Notes under the pieces: model-generated
The model's database searches: none
Seen by the model: the letters and a program-made list of their open reading frames with translations, nothing else
Told to the model about the DNA's origin: nothing
Made by a program: the position numbers and the translations under genes
Virus record (IMG/VR): IMGVR_UViG_3300009514_000019
Coordinates: 1 to 64,000 of that record
Reading direction: 5' to 3' (one strand)
Length of the DNA stretch: 64,000 nucleotides
Source: a virus
In this document: positions 1 to 8,183 of the stretch, piece by piece
How positions within the stretch are numbered: the first letter of the stretch is position 1
Layout: each line of letters starts with the position of its first letter

Positions 1-451
1 GCTGATTTTGATCCAACCTAGCAGCATACCTACGCATCAAAATTTCACTCGTGTTTTTCTTAGCGGTGAGGATTTGCCTGCTGTAGGGCATTTGCTTATT
101 TAGCTTCTTACTGAAGTAACCATTCAGGTTAAGCACAGTAAACAGTTGTACTTTCTGCCTCCATGCTGTTTCAAACTCTGCTGCATAGTCGCACAGTGGG
201 CAACTTCCAAACGACGATTCGAGGCAAGTGAAGTAATTGTTATAATCCTTCCTGCCCTTCTTATATAACATTACTTGATGCTCCCAAATGCAAGGAACAT
301 CGTTACCGTCGGATAAAAATATGATATTTGCCTTTGCCGCTGGCTTTAGCCAAAATCGAAACATTCCTGTTGAATATCTCTTTTCCGGCTCCATATCAAC
401 CTTATCGCCCATCCCTAACAAATAACTTGGTACTTTTGCAGATTCAGTCAT
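1..451 (-). CDS. ssDNA-binding-like phage protein (partial, C-terminus outside window)
   Basis: An open frame starts with ATG at 451 and runs off the left edge, giving about 150 residues. It begins MTESAKVPSYLLGMG and carries a motif FRFWLKPAAKANIIFL followed by IWEHQV and a CPLCD Cys pair near residue 83. That arrangement (short N-terminus, FRFWLKP-type strand, EH.V strand, zinc-like Cys pair) resembles phage single-stranded-DNA-binding proteins encoded beside primase and helicase, which coat exposed ssDNA at the fork. The ATG overlaps the primase stop at 444-446, so the two are translationally coupled. The family call is by pattern only. A generic zinc protein is the alternative. Confidence 0.6.
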   Translation of the reverse strand, partial: MTESAKVPSYLLGMGDKVDMEPEKRYSTGMFRFWLKPAAKANIIFLSDGNDVPCIWEHQVMLYKKGRKDYNNYFTCLESSFGSCPLCDYAAEFETAWRQKVQLFTVLNLNGYFSKKLNKQMPYSRQILTAKKNTSEILMRRYAARLDQNQ

Positions 452-1472
452 TTTCAAACTTTCTTGAATTAAATGTTTTTGTTGTTTTTAGTGAGTTTAT
501 AAACTCTTCCTTAGTTAATTCACCAACATCTTTTCCTTCAGGTAACTGTAATTTCCTCACTGTTGCTCCAAGCTGCCCTCCTTCCCTTATAAATTTAACT
601 GCACCCTCTTGACCTGCTTTATCATTATCGTACCCACATATAAGCAGTTTATCAAAACCTACCAATTTTGTCAACTGCTTTTCGGATACCTTTGATTTCC
701 ATGTGCATACTGGCAAAATACCTAATTCAACACACCACTGCCAACTCCTCAATAAGTCAAAATAACCCTCCAACACTAGTATTTTATTGTAAGGATAGTC
801 CTTGACAAAATTAGTCCCACCTAGTGATTCCGCAGCATTGAAATTAAAATAGTTAAAATACCGCTTCTTTTCCACATCTCCTGGTGGGACAGTCCTGCCC
901 ACCATACCCACACAACTTCCATCCTCATCATATGCTGGAAAGCAAATCCTAAAATTGTGTTTATCCCACCTTAAATTAAATCGTAGTGCAGTAAGTACAT
1001 CTACTTGCCTTCCTTCCAAATACTTACTGGCAATAGGATTTAATGTTGCTAGTTCATATTTCTCAATCACACTAGCAGGTACAATTTTAACTTCATCCTC
1101 AAAAACATCCAAATCATACTTATTCAATATCTTGTTGTATAGTCGAACAAACCTTGAACTAATACTTGGTGTGTCCACCTTCAGTACTTCGAGTGCAAGT
1201 GCTTGCACCTGTGGGTCATTTGTTTTTTGTCCATACTCCTGAAATAGCTGCCACAGATTGCCACATTCGCCGCAACTGTAACATTTGTAATATGTTTGTT
1301 TCTCATCATTATACCACACCATGCAGGATGGGTGGGCATCCTGCCCAGATAAATGAGTCCACCTGGCCATTGGGCAACTAATTAATATGTGATCTTGTTT
1401 TTTGCCTAATCCCTGTACTCCTTCCACGTCGATTATGTTACTCAGGTATTTCTTAATGTCATCGAGGATCAT
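444..1472 (-). CDS. DnaG-type DNA primase
   Basis: 342 residues. The N-terminus has a CHC2-like zinc-binding region (Cys33, then Cys64-x2-Cys67 in KCYSCGECGNLW). The C-terminal half has TOPRIM motifs: the acidic strand KILVLEGYFD near residue 230 and ICGYDNDKAG near 274, where the DxD-type acidic residues bind metal. It makes RNA primers for lagging-strand synthesis and would act with the DnaB-like helicase whose gene overlaps its start (1469-1472). It is shorter than bacterial DnaG, and I see no helicase-binding C-terminal domain. A 16-bp palindrome at 1193-1208 lies in frame and encodes VQALA. Confidence 0.88.
   Translation of the reverse strand: MILDDIKKYLSNIIDVEGVQGLGKKQDHILISCPMARWTHLSGQDAHPSCMVWYNDEKQTYYKCYSCGECGNLWQLFQEYGQKTNDPQVQALALEVLKVDTPSISSRFVRLYNKILNKYDLDVFEDEVKIVPASVIEKYELATLNPIASKYLEGRQVDVLTALRFNLRWDKHNFRICFPAYDEDGSCVGMVGRTVPPGDVEKKRYFNYFNFNAAESLGGTNFVKDYPYNKILVLEGYFDLLRSWQWCVELGILPVCTWKSKVSEKQLTKLVGFDKLLICGYDNDKAGQEGAVKFIREGGQLGATVRKLQLPEGKDVGELTKEEFINSLKTTKTFNSRKFEND
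1193..1208. repeat. Dispersed palindrome, TG centre, inside primase
   Basis: GTGCAAGTGCTTGCAC on the plus strand. Read on the coding strand it gives Val-Gln-Ala-Leu-Ala within the primase, in the linker between zinc and TOPRIM regions. Confidence 0.95.
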
Positions 1473-2734
1473 ATGCTCACACCTTGAACATCATCAAGTA
1501 TGCTTTTAGTGGCATCAAATTCCATGTCTACAAGATTCCAATTTATGCTTACCTGATTTACATTTGACTCTGCTGCTGAGTCTCGAACTTTAAGTATATG
1601 TACTTGCATCCTCCTCAACACTCGATCATCTGGCGATTGTTGAATACCCAGTACAACATCTGGGGCCATTACCCACTCGGCCCCATACCTGGCTTTCATA
1701 TCCATTTTACCCGTAGGGTCATCTTTACCTTGTTTAGTTGTTGTTTGTGTATCTCCATACTGATTTGTCACAACCCAAGGAATATTTGATTCCTCCGCAT
1801 ATATTTGAAGGTCATTGACTATTTCAACAGTGTTTTCCCAATGACTCTTGCTCCTGCCCGTGAAACGGTATCCACCATCAATCAAAACAATATCTGGTTT
1901 ATACTTCTTCACTAATAACGCAACATCTACTACTGTCCTTACTTTTTGCTTATCGACTAGTATAATATCTCCTATTGTTTTATCGTTTGCAACGCTATCC
2001 TCCCATTTTTGCAAATCTGCTGGCTGCAATACATTGTTGCGGAGTTTACCAAAACTTAATTTATGCCTAATTGCATCTAACCTGCGTGCAATCCTAATAC
2101 TTGGCATTTCCAAAGTAACAAGTAATGCACTCTTACTTTTTTTTAGGCAATGATCCGCCAAAATACACACCATCCAACTTTTGCCTTGGTTGGGCCTCCC
2201 AAGCACAACGTGTAGGCATCCATTCATTAAGCCTTGTATCTGTTCATTAATTTCCTCCCAAGGTGTTTCAATCCCATCAAATACCTTGTTTGCAACATTG
2301 TGCTTATATGTTTGGATCCTGTGTGCTGCTTCTTTGTTGTAAAAACTTACTTTATCAACCTTTTGTTGATTCGTGGTTTGAACAACCTGTACTAATTGCT
2401 GCAAAGCAGCGTCGGGATCGTTATTATCTAATGAATTCCCTACTTGCTGTAGGCTCTGTGTTAACTTAAATCCTAAATTCCTTTTTAGGATTTGTTCATG
2501 TAAATAAGGAAATGCTTCAATATCTTGTGGAAGGACATTTCCAAATTCATCAATAAAAGCTAACTCAGTAGGTAATGCATTAAACTTTAGCCCATACTCC
2601 AGTATCCAAGCAAACATGTCCCTTGCTTTGCCTGGAAGGAAATCATCAAGTTTAAGTTGCTCAAGTAATAATAAATCCTTGCTAGTTAGGAGTGATTTGA
2701 TTAACCTGGTTCCAAGTTGGTCAATCCCTTGCAT
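1469..2734 (-). CDS. DnaB-like replicative helicase
   Basis: 421 residues. A helical N-terminal domain (about 1-120) precedes a RecA-fold ATPase with Walker A GRPNQGKS at 179-186, Walker B-like IVLIDGG, and a C-terminal VTNQYGDT sensor-like strand. The order matches DnaB/SF4 helicases, which unwind the fork as hexamers. It sits upstream of the primase with a 4-bp overlap and downstream of an unknown acidic protein. A helicase-loader-like ATPase lies 1.2 kb upstream in the same operon, consistent with a complete replisome module. Confidence 0.88.
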   Translation of the reverse strand: MQGIDQLGTRLIKSLLTSKDLLLLEQLKLDDFLPGKARDMFAWILEYGLKFNALPTELAFIDEFGNVLPQDIEAFPYLHEQILKRNLGFKLTQSLQQVGNSLDNNDPDAALQQLVQVVQTTNQQKVDKVSFYNKEAAHRIQTYKHNVANKVFDGIETPWEEINEQIQGLMNGCLHVVLGRPNQGKSWMVCILADHCLKKSKSALLVTLEMPSIRIARRLDAIRHKLSFGKLRNNVLQPADLQKWEDSVANDKTIGDIILVDKQKVRTVVDVALLVKKYKPDIVLIDGGYRFTGRSKSHWENTVEIVNDLQIYAEESNIPWVVTNQYGDTQTTTKQGKDDPTGKMDMKARYGAEWVMAPDVVLGIQQSPDDRVLRRMQVHILKVRDSAAESNVNQVSINWNLVDMEFDATKSILDDVQGVSI

Positions 2735-3197
2735 CTCTTTCCTCCAACTTATTCCTAATTACCATTCGTGATGACCTAACTGTATAGAGCAACTCAAGTG
2801 CTTTCAATCGCCTTTTGATACTCCCTTCCGACTCTTTGAAACCATCTTCCAAATCAGTCACATGACTTGCTCCCCCAAGGCATATTTGACTTAGCTCTGA
2901 TTCCATTAACTCAAATAAAAGTTCTGTTTGATGTTCAAATGTTGGATAGTGTTCATCTAAAATCCTGTTTACTTTAACCACGCCTTCTTCACTGGTAATA
3001 CCAAATGCATACAATAACTCAGGCAAAGTTCCTTTAACCCTGGCTAATAAACATACTTTAAGGAAACGTGGTTCTTCCATGTCTTCTGGGGCATATGAAA
3101 GTACTTCGACTTGGCTTTCATAGTCTTCGTCGAACTCATGCGTAGGGTCAAACAAGTCTTCATCAATTTTATCATCATCTTCCGGTTCAAATGCCAT
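2721..3197 (-). CDS. Unknown acidic protein of the replication module
   Basis: 158 residues of unrecognised family. The first 45 residues are very acidic (many Asp/Glu); the remainder is predicted helical with a Lys/Arg-rich end (IKRRLKALELLY, RNKLEERDARD). Its 3' end overlaps the helicase start by 14 bp, which implies translational coupling. Position between loader, HNH gene and helicase suggests a replication accessory role, but no motif proves it. Confidence 0.7.
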   Translation of the reverse strand: MAFEPEDDDKIDEDLFDPTHEFDEDYESQVEVLSYAPEDMEEPRFLKVCLLARVKGTLPELLYAFGITSEEGVVKVNRILDEHYPTFEHQTELLFELMESELSQICLGGASHVTDLEDGFKESEGSIKRRLKALELLYTVRSSRMVIRNKLEERDARD

Positions 3198-3217
3198 TAA
3201 ACTTTCCTTTCAAATGC

Positions 3218-3233
3218 GTGCAAGTACTTGCAC
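3218..3233. repeat. Dispersed palindrome, TA centre, intergenic
   Basis: GTGCAAGTACTTGCAC, perfect. On the coding strand its first G completes the TAG stop of the HNH gene; an AAAGGA ribosome site for the next gene follows. Confidence 0.96.
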
Positions 3234-3898
3234 TAAATTAAATCCTCAACCACTAATCCCTTATTTGTGTCCATGTCAGCTTTTACCTTTTGCACAGTGC
3301 CCCAACCAACTTGTGCTAACCTAGTTATGGAACGTAACGACAGGCAACTGTTTTTTAATTTATCTTTAATAAATTCCACTTTATCCACTGATATGTTAGT
3401 ACGCTTATTACTATTTTGTTGTTTTTGTGTCGCCCACCTTAAATTACCAGGTTCGTAATTACCATCATTATCAATTCGATCAAGTGAGTATCCCACCTTT
3501 CCACAATTATCCAACTGCTCCACATAATGAATAAAAGCAAGAGGGTTGTTTTCCCAAAGTGGAAACAATTTTATACCCCTGCCACCATATCCTGGATACC
3601 CTTCATTATTGGTGTTTGAACACCTGCTCCTTACGTTATAGAATAGTGCATACAACTTATGTAGTTTCCCACCTATGGCATATCCATGTGTCCTATTCCT
3701 ATGCTTTGATGTTTCTTTTTGATAACATCCATAACTTGTTGTCCTACCATTTTTTAAATGACATTCCCTCACTACTTTAATACTCCCACAAGTACATAAG
3801 CACCTCCAACAAGCGTGTCCCCACTTATTGTCCAAACTAGCTTCTAGGACAGTTAACCTTCCAAATACTTCGCCAACTAAACCTGTCATTACAATCAT
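3233..3898 (-). CDS. HNH homing endonuclease (copy 1)
   Basis: 221 residues. It begins with the GEVFGRLTVLE segment typical of phage HNH proteins, followed by a treble-clef-like Cys cluster (CLCTCG and YGC) near residues 35-60. The HNH core comprises a GGRGI loop near 115 and the DRIDNDGNYEPGNLRWAT block near 140-157. A C-terminal helical segment resembles a small DNA-binding domain. Such enzymes cut DNA to spread their own gene. It interrupts the replication operon between the ATPase and the unknown acidic gene. The strong AGGAGG ribosome site lies 9 nt before ATG 3898. Its TAG stop is formed by the palindrome at 3218-3233, and an eroded palindrome lies just upstream (3920-3935). Confidence 0.9.
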   Translation of the reverse strand: MIVMTGLVGEVFGRLTVLEASLDNKWGHACWRCLCTCGSIKVVRECHLKNGRTTSYGCYQKETSKHRNRTHGYAIGGKLHKLYALFYNVRSRCSNTNNEGYPGYGGRGIKLFPLWENNPLAFIHYVEQLDNCGKVGYSLDRIDNDGNYEPGNLRWATQKQQNSNKRTNISVDKVEFIKDKLKNSCLSLRSITRLAQVGWGTVQKVKADMDTNKGLVVEDLI

Positions 3899-3912
3899 TT
3901 TAAAAATCCTCC

Positions 3913-4506
3913 TTACTTAGTGCATACACTCGCACTATAGAGGTCCGGTATAACCAGCCCACCGTTGGCCGCTCGCCAGTCATATCCTTGAACATGCTCA
4001 CTTGCAAAGCATTCTTGCAATACACTGTGAAACGCTGGGTAAATACTTTTCAAAACTGCTGGAACGATATTACTTGTGATTATTGTAGGTTTATTCATTG
4101 ATACACGAACACGTATCAAATCCTCAACACAACTTTCTTGAAACTTAACTTCCTGCCGAGTTTGAAACTCATCAATCACTAATAAAGGAACCATTACTGC
4201 CCTGTCGTAGTAACTAATGTTATCCATCCACTCTGTGTGATTTATCACATATCCTGGTAACTGTTTTGCACTTACCCAAAAACCTATTGCATCATATTTT
4301 ATTGCTTCCATTAATATAATTGCAGCTAATGCTGATTTACCTTGTCCATACTCACCCCATAAGTACAATCCTTGTCGAGTTTTCAATAATTCAGGTAGTC
4401 GTTTAATATAGTTACTGACCAACTGTTTATGTGGACATTCTTTCACTTTATCTAAAGTACAACTTTTTAGTACTTCTGGAATATTCAGTAAATCAATTGC
4501 TTTCAC
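3913..4506 (-). CDS. DnaC/IstB-like helicase-loader ATPase
   Basis: 197 residues with an AAA+ core: Walker A WGEYGQGKSAL near residues 51-61 and Walker B PLLVIDEFQTR near 113. A sensor-1-like TIITSN follows. The size and arrangement fit DnaC/DnaI/IstB loaders that place DnaB helicase on DNA. The gene sits directly below a winged-helix protein that could be the initiator and above the HNH gene and helicase. Its last codons read SASVCTK and overlap an eroded copy of the dispersed palindrome. A general AAA+ ATPase is the alternative. Confidence 0.8.
   Translation of the reverse strand: MKAIDLLNIPEVLKSCTLDKVKECPHKQLVSNYIKRLPELLKTRQGLYLWGEYGQGKSALAAIILMEAIKYDAIGFWVSAKQLPGYVINHTEWMDNISYYDRAVMVPLLVIDEFQTRQEVKFQESCVEDLIRVRVSMNKPTIITSNIVPAVLKSIYPAFHSVLQECFASEHVQGYDWRAANGGLVIPDLYSASVCTK
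3920..3935. repeat. Eroded copy of the dispersed palindrome
   Basis: Coding strand GTGCGAGTGTATGCAC differs from the TG-type site at three positions. It sits at the 3' end of the ATPase gene, encoding ASVCT, immediately upstream of HNH copy 1. Confidence 0.5.
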
Positions 4507-5366
4507 TAATACCCCCTATCCGGTGCTGATTTTGCTGCACCCTCATCAAATCGTTGTCCAATGTTAAGGGATTTCACATAGTGCTCACCTTTTAATTCAA
4601 GTACTTTTGTAAAATATGCTTTAGTTGAAAATAAAGAAGCATTGGGACCATTGCCTAACCAACCCAACTTAATTTTAATATCCTCCCATTCCTGGAATAC
4701 CCAGTTAATGATTTCAATTAATTTTTCCTCATTATTGTTTGCATACTGTAAGGCTCGATTCAGTAATCCAAGTTCTTTAGGAAAGGAAGGTGATCCGGTA
4801 ACATTGTCAATGGCCATCTTATATGAAGTATTGAACTTATGAATATATAAGGACTTAATCGTATTCAAAATTCGCATACCAGGGGTAGTGGTTCTGGCTG
4901 TTTTTAGCTCAGTTAAAATTTTCGACCTTTCCAAAAAACCCAATTTTTTTATTTTAGTTTCCACTGACTTGTGTTTGGACTCATTTACCAACCTCCTCAA
5001 TTGTTCCGTGGCTGTTTCCCTACGTGGCTCACGTTCCTTCATGCTGCCAAGTTGTTTTGAACAATACCAATATTTCTTTTTATCCGGGGTCCACTCACCC
5101 AATACAATTCCATCCTCATCAAATTTTAACCAGCCTATTGACTCAAATTTTTTAAGGATTCGCTTAACTGTGCAATCCAACATATTGTATCGACTACAAA
5201 TATCGTCATAGTCAATCCTACTAAATATTTTACCTTTGAATCGCTCATCTTTTTCCCTTTGTTCCTGTGAGTGAACTGAGTTAGCCATCAAATACACTAA
5301 TATACAAGTCTCATCAGTTCCCAATGCTTTACTTTCACTTATTATCCTAGCAACAGTTGCGTCCAT
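4506..5366 (-). CDS. Winged-helix replication initiator-like protein
   Basis: 286 residues. The N-terminal third contains a winged-helix pattern (YDDICSRYNMLDCTVKRIL, then KKFESIGWLKFD) near residues 50-85, as in phage replication initiator (O/DnaD-like) proteins. The C-terminal half is helical and basic. The gene is the second in a unit starting at the 5665 promoter and overlaps the ATPase start by one base, which supports an initiator-loader pair. Direct origin binding is inferred from fold and position, not seen. Confidence 0.65.
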   Translation of the reverse strand: MDATVARIISESKALGTDETCILVYLMANSVHSQEQREKDERFKGKIFSRIDYDDICSRYNMLDCTVKRILKKFESIGWLKFDEDGIVLGEWTPDKKKYWYCSKQLGSMKEREPRRETATEQLRRLVNESKHKSVETKIKKLGFLERSKILTELKTARTTTPGMRILNTIKSLYIHKFNTSYKMAIDNVTGSPSFPKELGLLNRALQYANNNEEKLIEIINWVFQEWEDIKIKLGWLGNGPNASLFSTKAYFTKVLELKGEHYVKSLNIGQRFDEGAAKSAPDRGY

Positions 5367-5375
5367 TGTTTATCC

Positions 5376-5612
5376 TTAAATATTGTCACCACTCATTCCT
5401 ATCAACAATTCCGCTTGCTCCTCCCTCCAATATTCAATACTACTTGGACACCATGTTATAGGAGTTCGATTATTCTTATCCCCATGCCAACAAATTTTTT
5501 CATTATCGAATTCCTGTCCGCTCCGCCATTTTCCTTTACCACCACACACAGGACAACAATGTGCTGATAAACTGGCGTTTAACTTATGTGCTTGGGGAAT
5601 ATCATTATACAT
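5376..5612 (-). CDS. Small zinc-binding protein
   Basis: 78 residues if translation starts at ATG 5612 (MYNDIPQAHK), which has GGAG at 8-nt spacing. The longer frame to 5651 would begin inside the palindrome and lacks a ribosome site. It has a CCPVCGGKGKW motif (Cys pair with Gly-rich loop) near residue 20 and further Cys/His residues (ICWHGDKN, WCPSS), a zinc-ribbon look reminiscent of primase or topoisomerase zinc fingers. It is the first gene after the 5665 promoter and palindrome. Function unknown. Confidence 0.65.
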   Translation of the reverse strand: MYNDIPQAHKLNASLSAHCCPVCGGKGKWRSGQEFDNEKICWHGDKNNRTPITWCPSSIEYWREEQAELLIGMSGDNI

Positions 5613-5635
5613 ATTGCATACTCCGAATGAAAAAT

Positions 5636-5651
5636 GTGCAAGTACTTGCAC
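5636..5651. repeat. Dispersed palindrome, TA centre, downstream of promoter
   Basis: GTGCAAGTACTTGCAC starting 13 nt after the -10 box of the 5665 promoter, so probably at about +7 in the leader. This is an operator-like position. Confidence 0.96.
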
Positions 5652-5664
5652 TCAGTACTCACAC

Positions 5665-5693
5665 ATTATATCAAAGTTTTAACGATTTTTCAA
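5665..5693 (-). promoter_or_regulatory. Sigma-70 promoter of the replication operon
   Basis: On the minus strand TTGAAA (5688-5693) is followed after exactly 17 bp by TATAAT (5665-5670). It starts right after the stop of the upstream gene. The palindrome at 5636-5651 lies just downstream of the expected start point. Confidence 0.85.
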
Positions 5694-5694
5694 G

Positions 5695-6138
5695 CTACAA
5701 ATTCGTATAAATTGGTTCCTGTTTTTCAACTTGTTTTGTTACAGGATACTCATTAAGTATTTGTTGCCCACCCAGTGCCTTGCCAACTTTTTGAAACATT
5801 TTTGCAGCTTCTTTCATTGTTGACATACTTTGTGAGTAACTTTGCATACCTGTCACGATACTGGCCATTGTGGCATTACTTGTTGTGTTATTGTTTCCTA
5901 CTTTATTTAATTCCTGCTTATGTTGATATAAGAGTTTTTGACAAATCATTAATTGATTGTTGCAAAGTAAATCAACTTCGTCCAATCTAAAGTTTAGCAT
6001 AGTGACCCATTTTTGATTATGCAATACTCCTTCAATATATATTAAGTATCCTTTACTCACATCATCATACTTAGTAGATAGTATTAGTTTATGCTTTGCT
6101 AAGTACTCATATACTTCTTTCATACTTTTAAAGGTCAT
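5695..6138 (-). CDS. Unknown protein
   Basis: 147 residues from ATG 6138 (MTFKSM, with GAG 7 nt upstream); a GTG at 6150 is possible but poorly placed. The first 80 residues look like a compact alpha/beta domain (YDDVSKGYLIYIEGV, WVTMLNFRLDEVD). The rest is Ser/Thr/Met/Gln-rich and probably helical. No family recognised. It lies between thyX and the replication promoter, so it probably ends the thyX unit. Confidence 0.6.
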   Translation of the reverse strand: MTFKSMKEVYEYLAKHKLILSTKYDDVSKGYLIYIEGVLHNQKWVTMLNFRLDEVDLLCNNQLMICQKLLYQHKQELNKVGNNNTTSNATMASIVTGMQSYSQSMSTMKEAAKMFQKVGKALGGQQILNEYPVTKQVEKQEPIYTNL

Positions 6139-6168
6139 AATCAGGCTCACTTCGTTCGCCGGTGTTAC

Positions 6169-6888
6169 TTATGGGGCAACCCTACCATTTTTGATAAAAG
6201 CAGCATATGTGATAGGCCAACCTTCCGCAAATATTTTTTCACAACTCCTAGCCGCCATGTCAATTTCCCACAAGGGGTAGCTTACAAAAGCGGCGTCAGG
6301 CTCATGTACCCTTAGCGAAAGGAACCCCATCAACGCCCTTGGATTCAAGCTAACCCAACAACTACTATAGATACCCACAGGAAGGCAATCCCTGGCTAAT
6401 CCAGGGTCAATGTTTAATGCAAGGTTTTTTTCATAAGTTTCATAGGCAACTGTGTAGGAACCTCGTAAATTATCACACAATGCAGCAAACACATAATCAT
6501 CCTCACACCGCGTAAATTTAGGCCGACCCGGCTTCCATCCATCCACCTTCATCATTGGTCGTTCCCGATCAGGAATGTAAAACACTGGGTCAAGTTGTTT
6601 ATACCTACCGGATTCCTCATTATATGACGCAATACGATGCCTGTGCCATTCCCGCCAGACAAAAATTGGTGCCCTCACATAAAAAGTAAGGAAAGAGTGT
6701 TCAAATGGAGTACCATGCCTTTGTGCAACAAGATAATTAATAAGTCCTGCATTACCCTCTTCAGAACCAACCCCTGCAAATTGCAAACAAGCATCCCCAC
6801 TATTAGACACCTTAGCACTGGCTACAACCATATGGTCCCCGCCACACTTCTGAATCAATTGCACATCAATATCCGATTTAAATTCCAT
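6169..6888 (-). CDS. thyX: FAD-dependent thymidylate synthase
   Basis: 239 residues. The ThyX signature RHRIASYNEESGRY (RHRxxSxNxxSxRY family motif) is at about 83-96, preceded by the conserved RHGTPFEHSFLTFYV segment. ThyX makes dTMP from dUMP using methylene-THF, FAD and NADPH. ATG 6888 has GGAG 7 nt upstream, so I prefer it to the GTG one codon earlier. Phages carry thyX to secure thymidine supply for replication. The size is normal for the family. Confidence 0.95.
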   Translation of the reverse strand: MEFKSDIDVQLIQKCGGDHMVVASAKVSNSGDACLQFAGVGSEEGNAGLINYLVAQRHGTPFEHSFLTFYVRAPIFVWREWHRHRIASYNEESGRYKQLDPVFYIPDRERPMMKVDGWKPGRPKFTRCEDDYVFAALCDNLRGSYTVAYETYEKNLALNIDPGLARDCLPVGIYSSCWVSLNPRALMGFLSLRVHEPDAAFVSYPLWEIDMAARSCEKIFAEGWPITYAAFIKNGRVAP

Positions 6889-6909
6889 CACTAATCTCCA
6901 TGTTAAGTT

Positions 6910-6925
6910 ATGTAAGTACTTGCAC
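6910..6925. repeat. Dispersed palindrome, two mismatches, intergenic
   Basis: ATGTAAGTACTTGCAC. It differs from consensus at two plus-left positions only; the coding-strand 5' half is intact and supplies the G of the TAG stop of the glycosyltransferase gene at 6925. Confidence 0.85.
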
Positions 6926-7533
6926 TAGAAAGGACATGTGTATTCAAGTTCTTCGTTGCCGCCAGCCGCTTGTAGGTACTCCTGTTTTACCTCCCTCCAA
7001 TATGGACTGTTAGGTGGCACTGTGCCATCCACCATTTTTACACTGAATTTATCCTTCACTTGCTCGTAGAAGTTACAATCAAGGTGCTCAAACCTGTGGC
7101 AATTATGCTTACTACGTTGAATATTCTTTTCAGTCAGTAAAGTGGGAGGGAACCTTAATGTTTTGGCTACTTCCTTAGTTACACAAACTCCCCCGCTCCT
7201 AATATGATTACTTGTTTCAGTTGACCAAAAAGTACCTACCAAATCCGCTGTGTTGTACAATTGAAGTAAGTCAGGTCGTAGTGGGAAAAAATCATCAGGA
7301 CACCAAAATAGCCTATCAAAATCGTTGTTGTCAATAAACCTTTTAACTACTCCTATATCCATTCCTATGTTAGGATAATACATGCATAAATCCACTTCCT
7401 TGTAACAAACATTTTTCCCACCCGTTATTCCAAACCTGAGTTGCCACCCTGTTGTATTCATTTTTTGCCACACATCATACCACTTTTTGAGGTTATGATA
7501 TCTATTGTGGCATATCACCAGGCATATATTCAT
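6925..7533 (-). CDS. Glycosyltransferase-like protein
   Basis: 202 residues. It begins MNICLVICHNRYHNLKKW, like GT-A glycosyltransferases, and has an acidic FWCPDDFFPLRPD segment near residue 75-88 that looks like a DxD metal/NDP-sugar site, followed by SGGVCVTKEV. Family not identified further. The gene is bounded by palindromes on both sides (6910-6925 at its stop, 7545-7560 before its AAGGA ribosome site). It lies at the low-coordinate end of the carbohydrate gene cluster, so sugar transfer to a virion or surface glycan is inferred. Confidence 0.65.
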   Translation of the reverse strand: MNICLVICHNRYHNLKKWYDVWQKMNTTGWQLRFGITGGKNVCYKEVDLCMYYPNIGMDIGVVKRFIDNNDFDRLFWCPDDFFPLRPDLLQLYNTADLVGTFWSTETSNHIRSGGVCVTKEVAKTLRFPPTLLTEKNIQRSKHNCHRFEHLDCNFYEQVKDKFSVKMVDGTVPPNSPYWREVKQEYLQAAGGNEELEYTCPF

Positions 7534-7544
7534 ATTTCATCCTT

Positions 7545-7560
7545 ATGCAAGCACTTGCAC
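7545..7560. repeat. Dispersed palindrome, CA centre, intergenic
   Basis: ATGCAAGCACTTGCAC. Its coding-strand G completes the TAG stop of HNH copy 2; AAGGATGAAAT-ATG of the next gene follows directly. Confidence 0.93.
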
Positions 7561-8159
7561 TAATTTGGAAATTTTTGTCTGGCAATTTCCTTAATTTTTG
7601 TTTTTGACAAACAACTATTTTTTAGCAAATATTGTATATATGCAACACGTTCCTGGGGAATATTATTACTCCGATTATTTGCCTGTTGTTTTGCAGTTGC
7701 CCATTGTAAATTTCCAGGCTCATAATCCTTATTATTATCAATTCTGTCCAAACTCAATATAGGATTGTCACTTCCTGGGAGTGCTTTAACGTATTCAACA
7801 AAAGCAACAGGGTCCAACAACCAAGGTGTATGCAAAGTTATTCCCCTGCCACCATATTCAGTATACCTTGGATTATTTTTATTAAAACACCTACTTTTGA
7901 TATCTTCCCATTTTTTGTACATCCTATCATTTGTTAGGCCATGAGTCCTCATTACATTTGAAACTACTTCTCGTTGCAAACACCCACAACTTTTTGTACG
8001 TCCTGTTACTAAGTTGCGTGACATTATTTTAACTATTGTTTTTTGAGGACAGGTGCAGTGACATTCCCAAACCACCTGCCCTGCTTTCCTTTGTAGCATA
8101 GGTATTTTTACAACTAATCTACCAAATTTTTTACCAGTTAAATCCACCATATTTGGCAT
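7560..8159 (-). CDS. HNH homing endonuclease (copy 2)
   Basis: 199 residues from ATG 8159 (MPNMVDLTGKKFGRLVV); a GTG at 8174 would add five residues. The order is that of copy 1: N-terminal KFGRLVV strand, Cys/His cluster (CHCTCPQKT, SCGCLQRE), GGRGITLHTPW, and the HNH block DRIDNNKDYEPGNLQWAT. Copies 1 and 2 are clearly homologous but diverged. It is inserted in the carbohydrate cluster between a methyltransferase and a glycosyltransferase. Its TAG stop comes from the palindrome at 7545-7560. Confidence 0.9.
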   Translation of the reverse strand: MPNMVDLTGKKFGRLVVKIPMLQRKAGQVVWECHCTCPQKTIVKIMSRNLVTGRTKSCGCLQREVVSNVMRTHGLTNDRMYKKWEDIKSRCFNKNNPRYTEYGGRGITLHTPWLLDPVAFVEYVKALPGSDNPILSLDRIDNNKDYEPGNLQWATAKQQANNRSNNIPQERVAYIQYLLKNSCLSKTKIKEIARQKFPN

Positions 8160-8183
8160 AATATGTTTTTCCACTATTCAGGA

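Noticed and set aside
328-612. Plus-strand ORFs in general
   Set aside because: All overlap well-supported minus-strand genes, have no recognisable domains and lack upstream ribosome sites.
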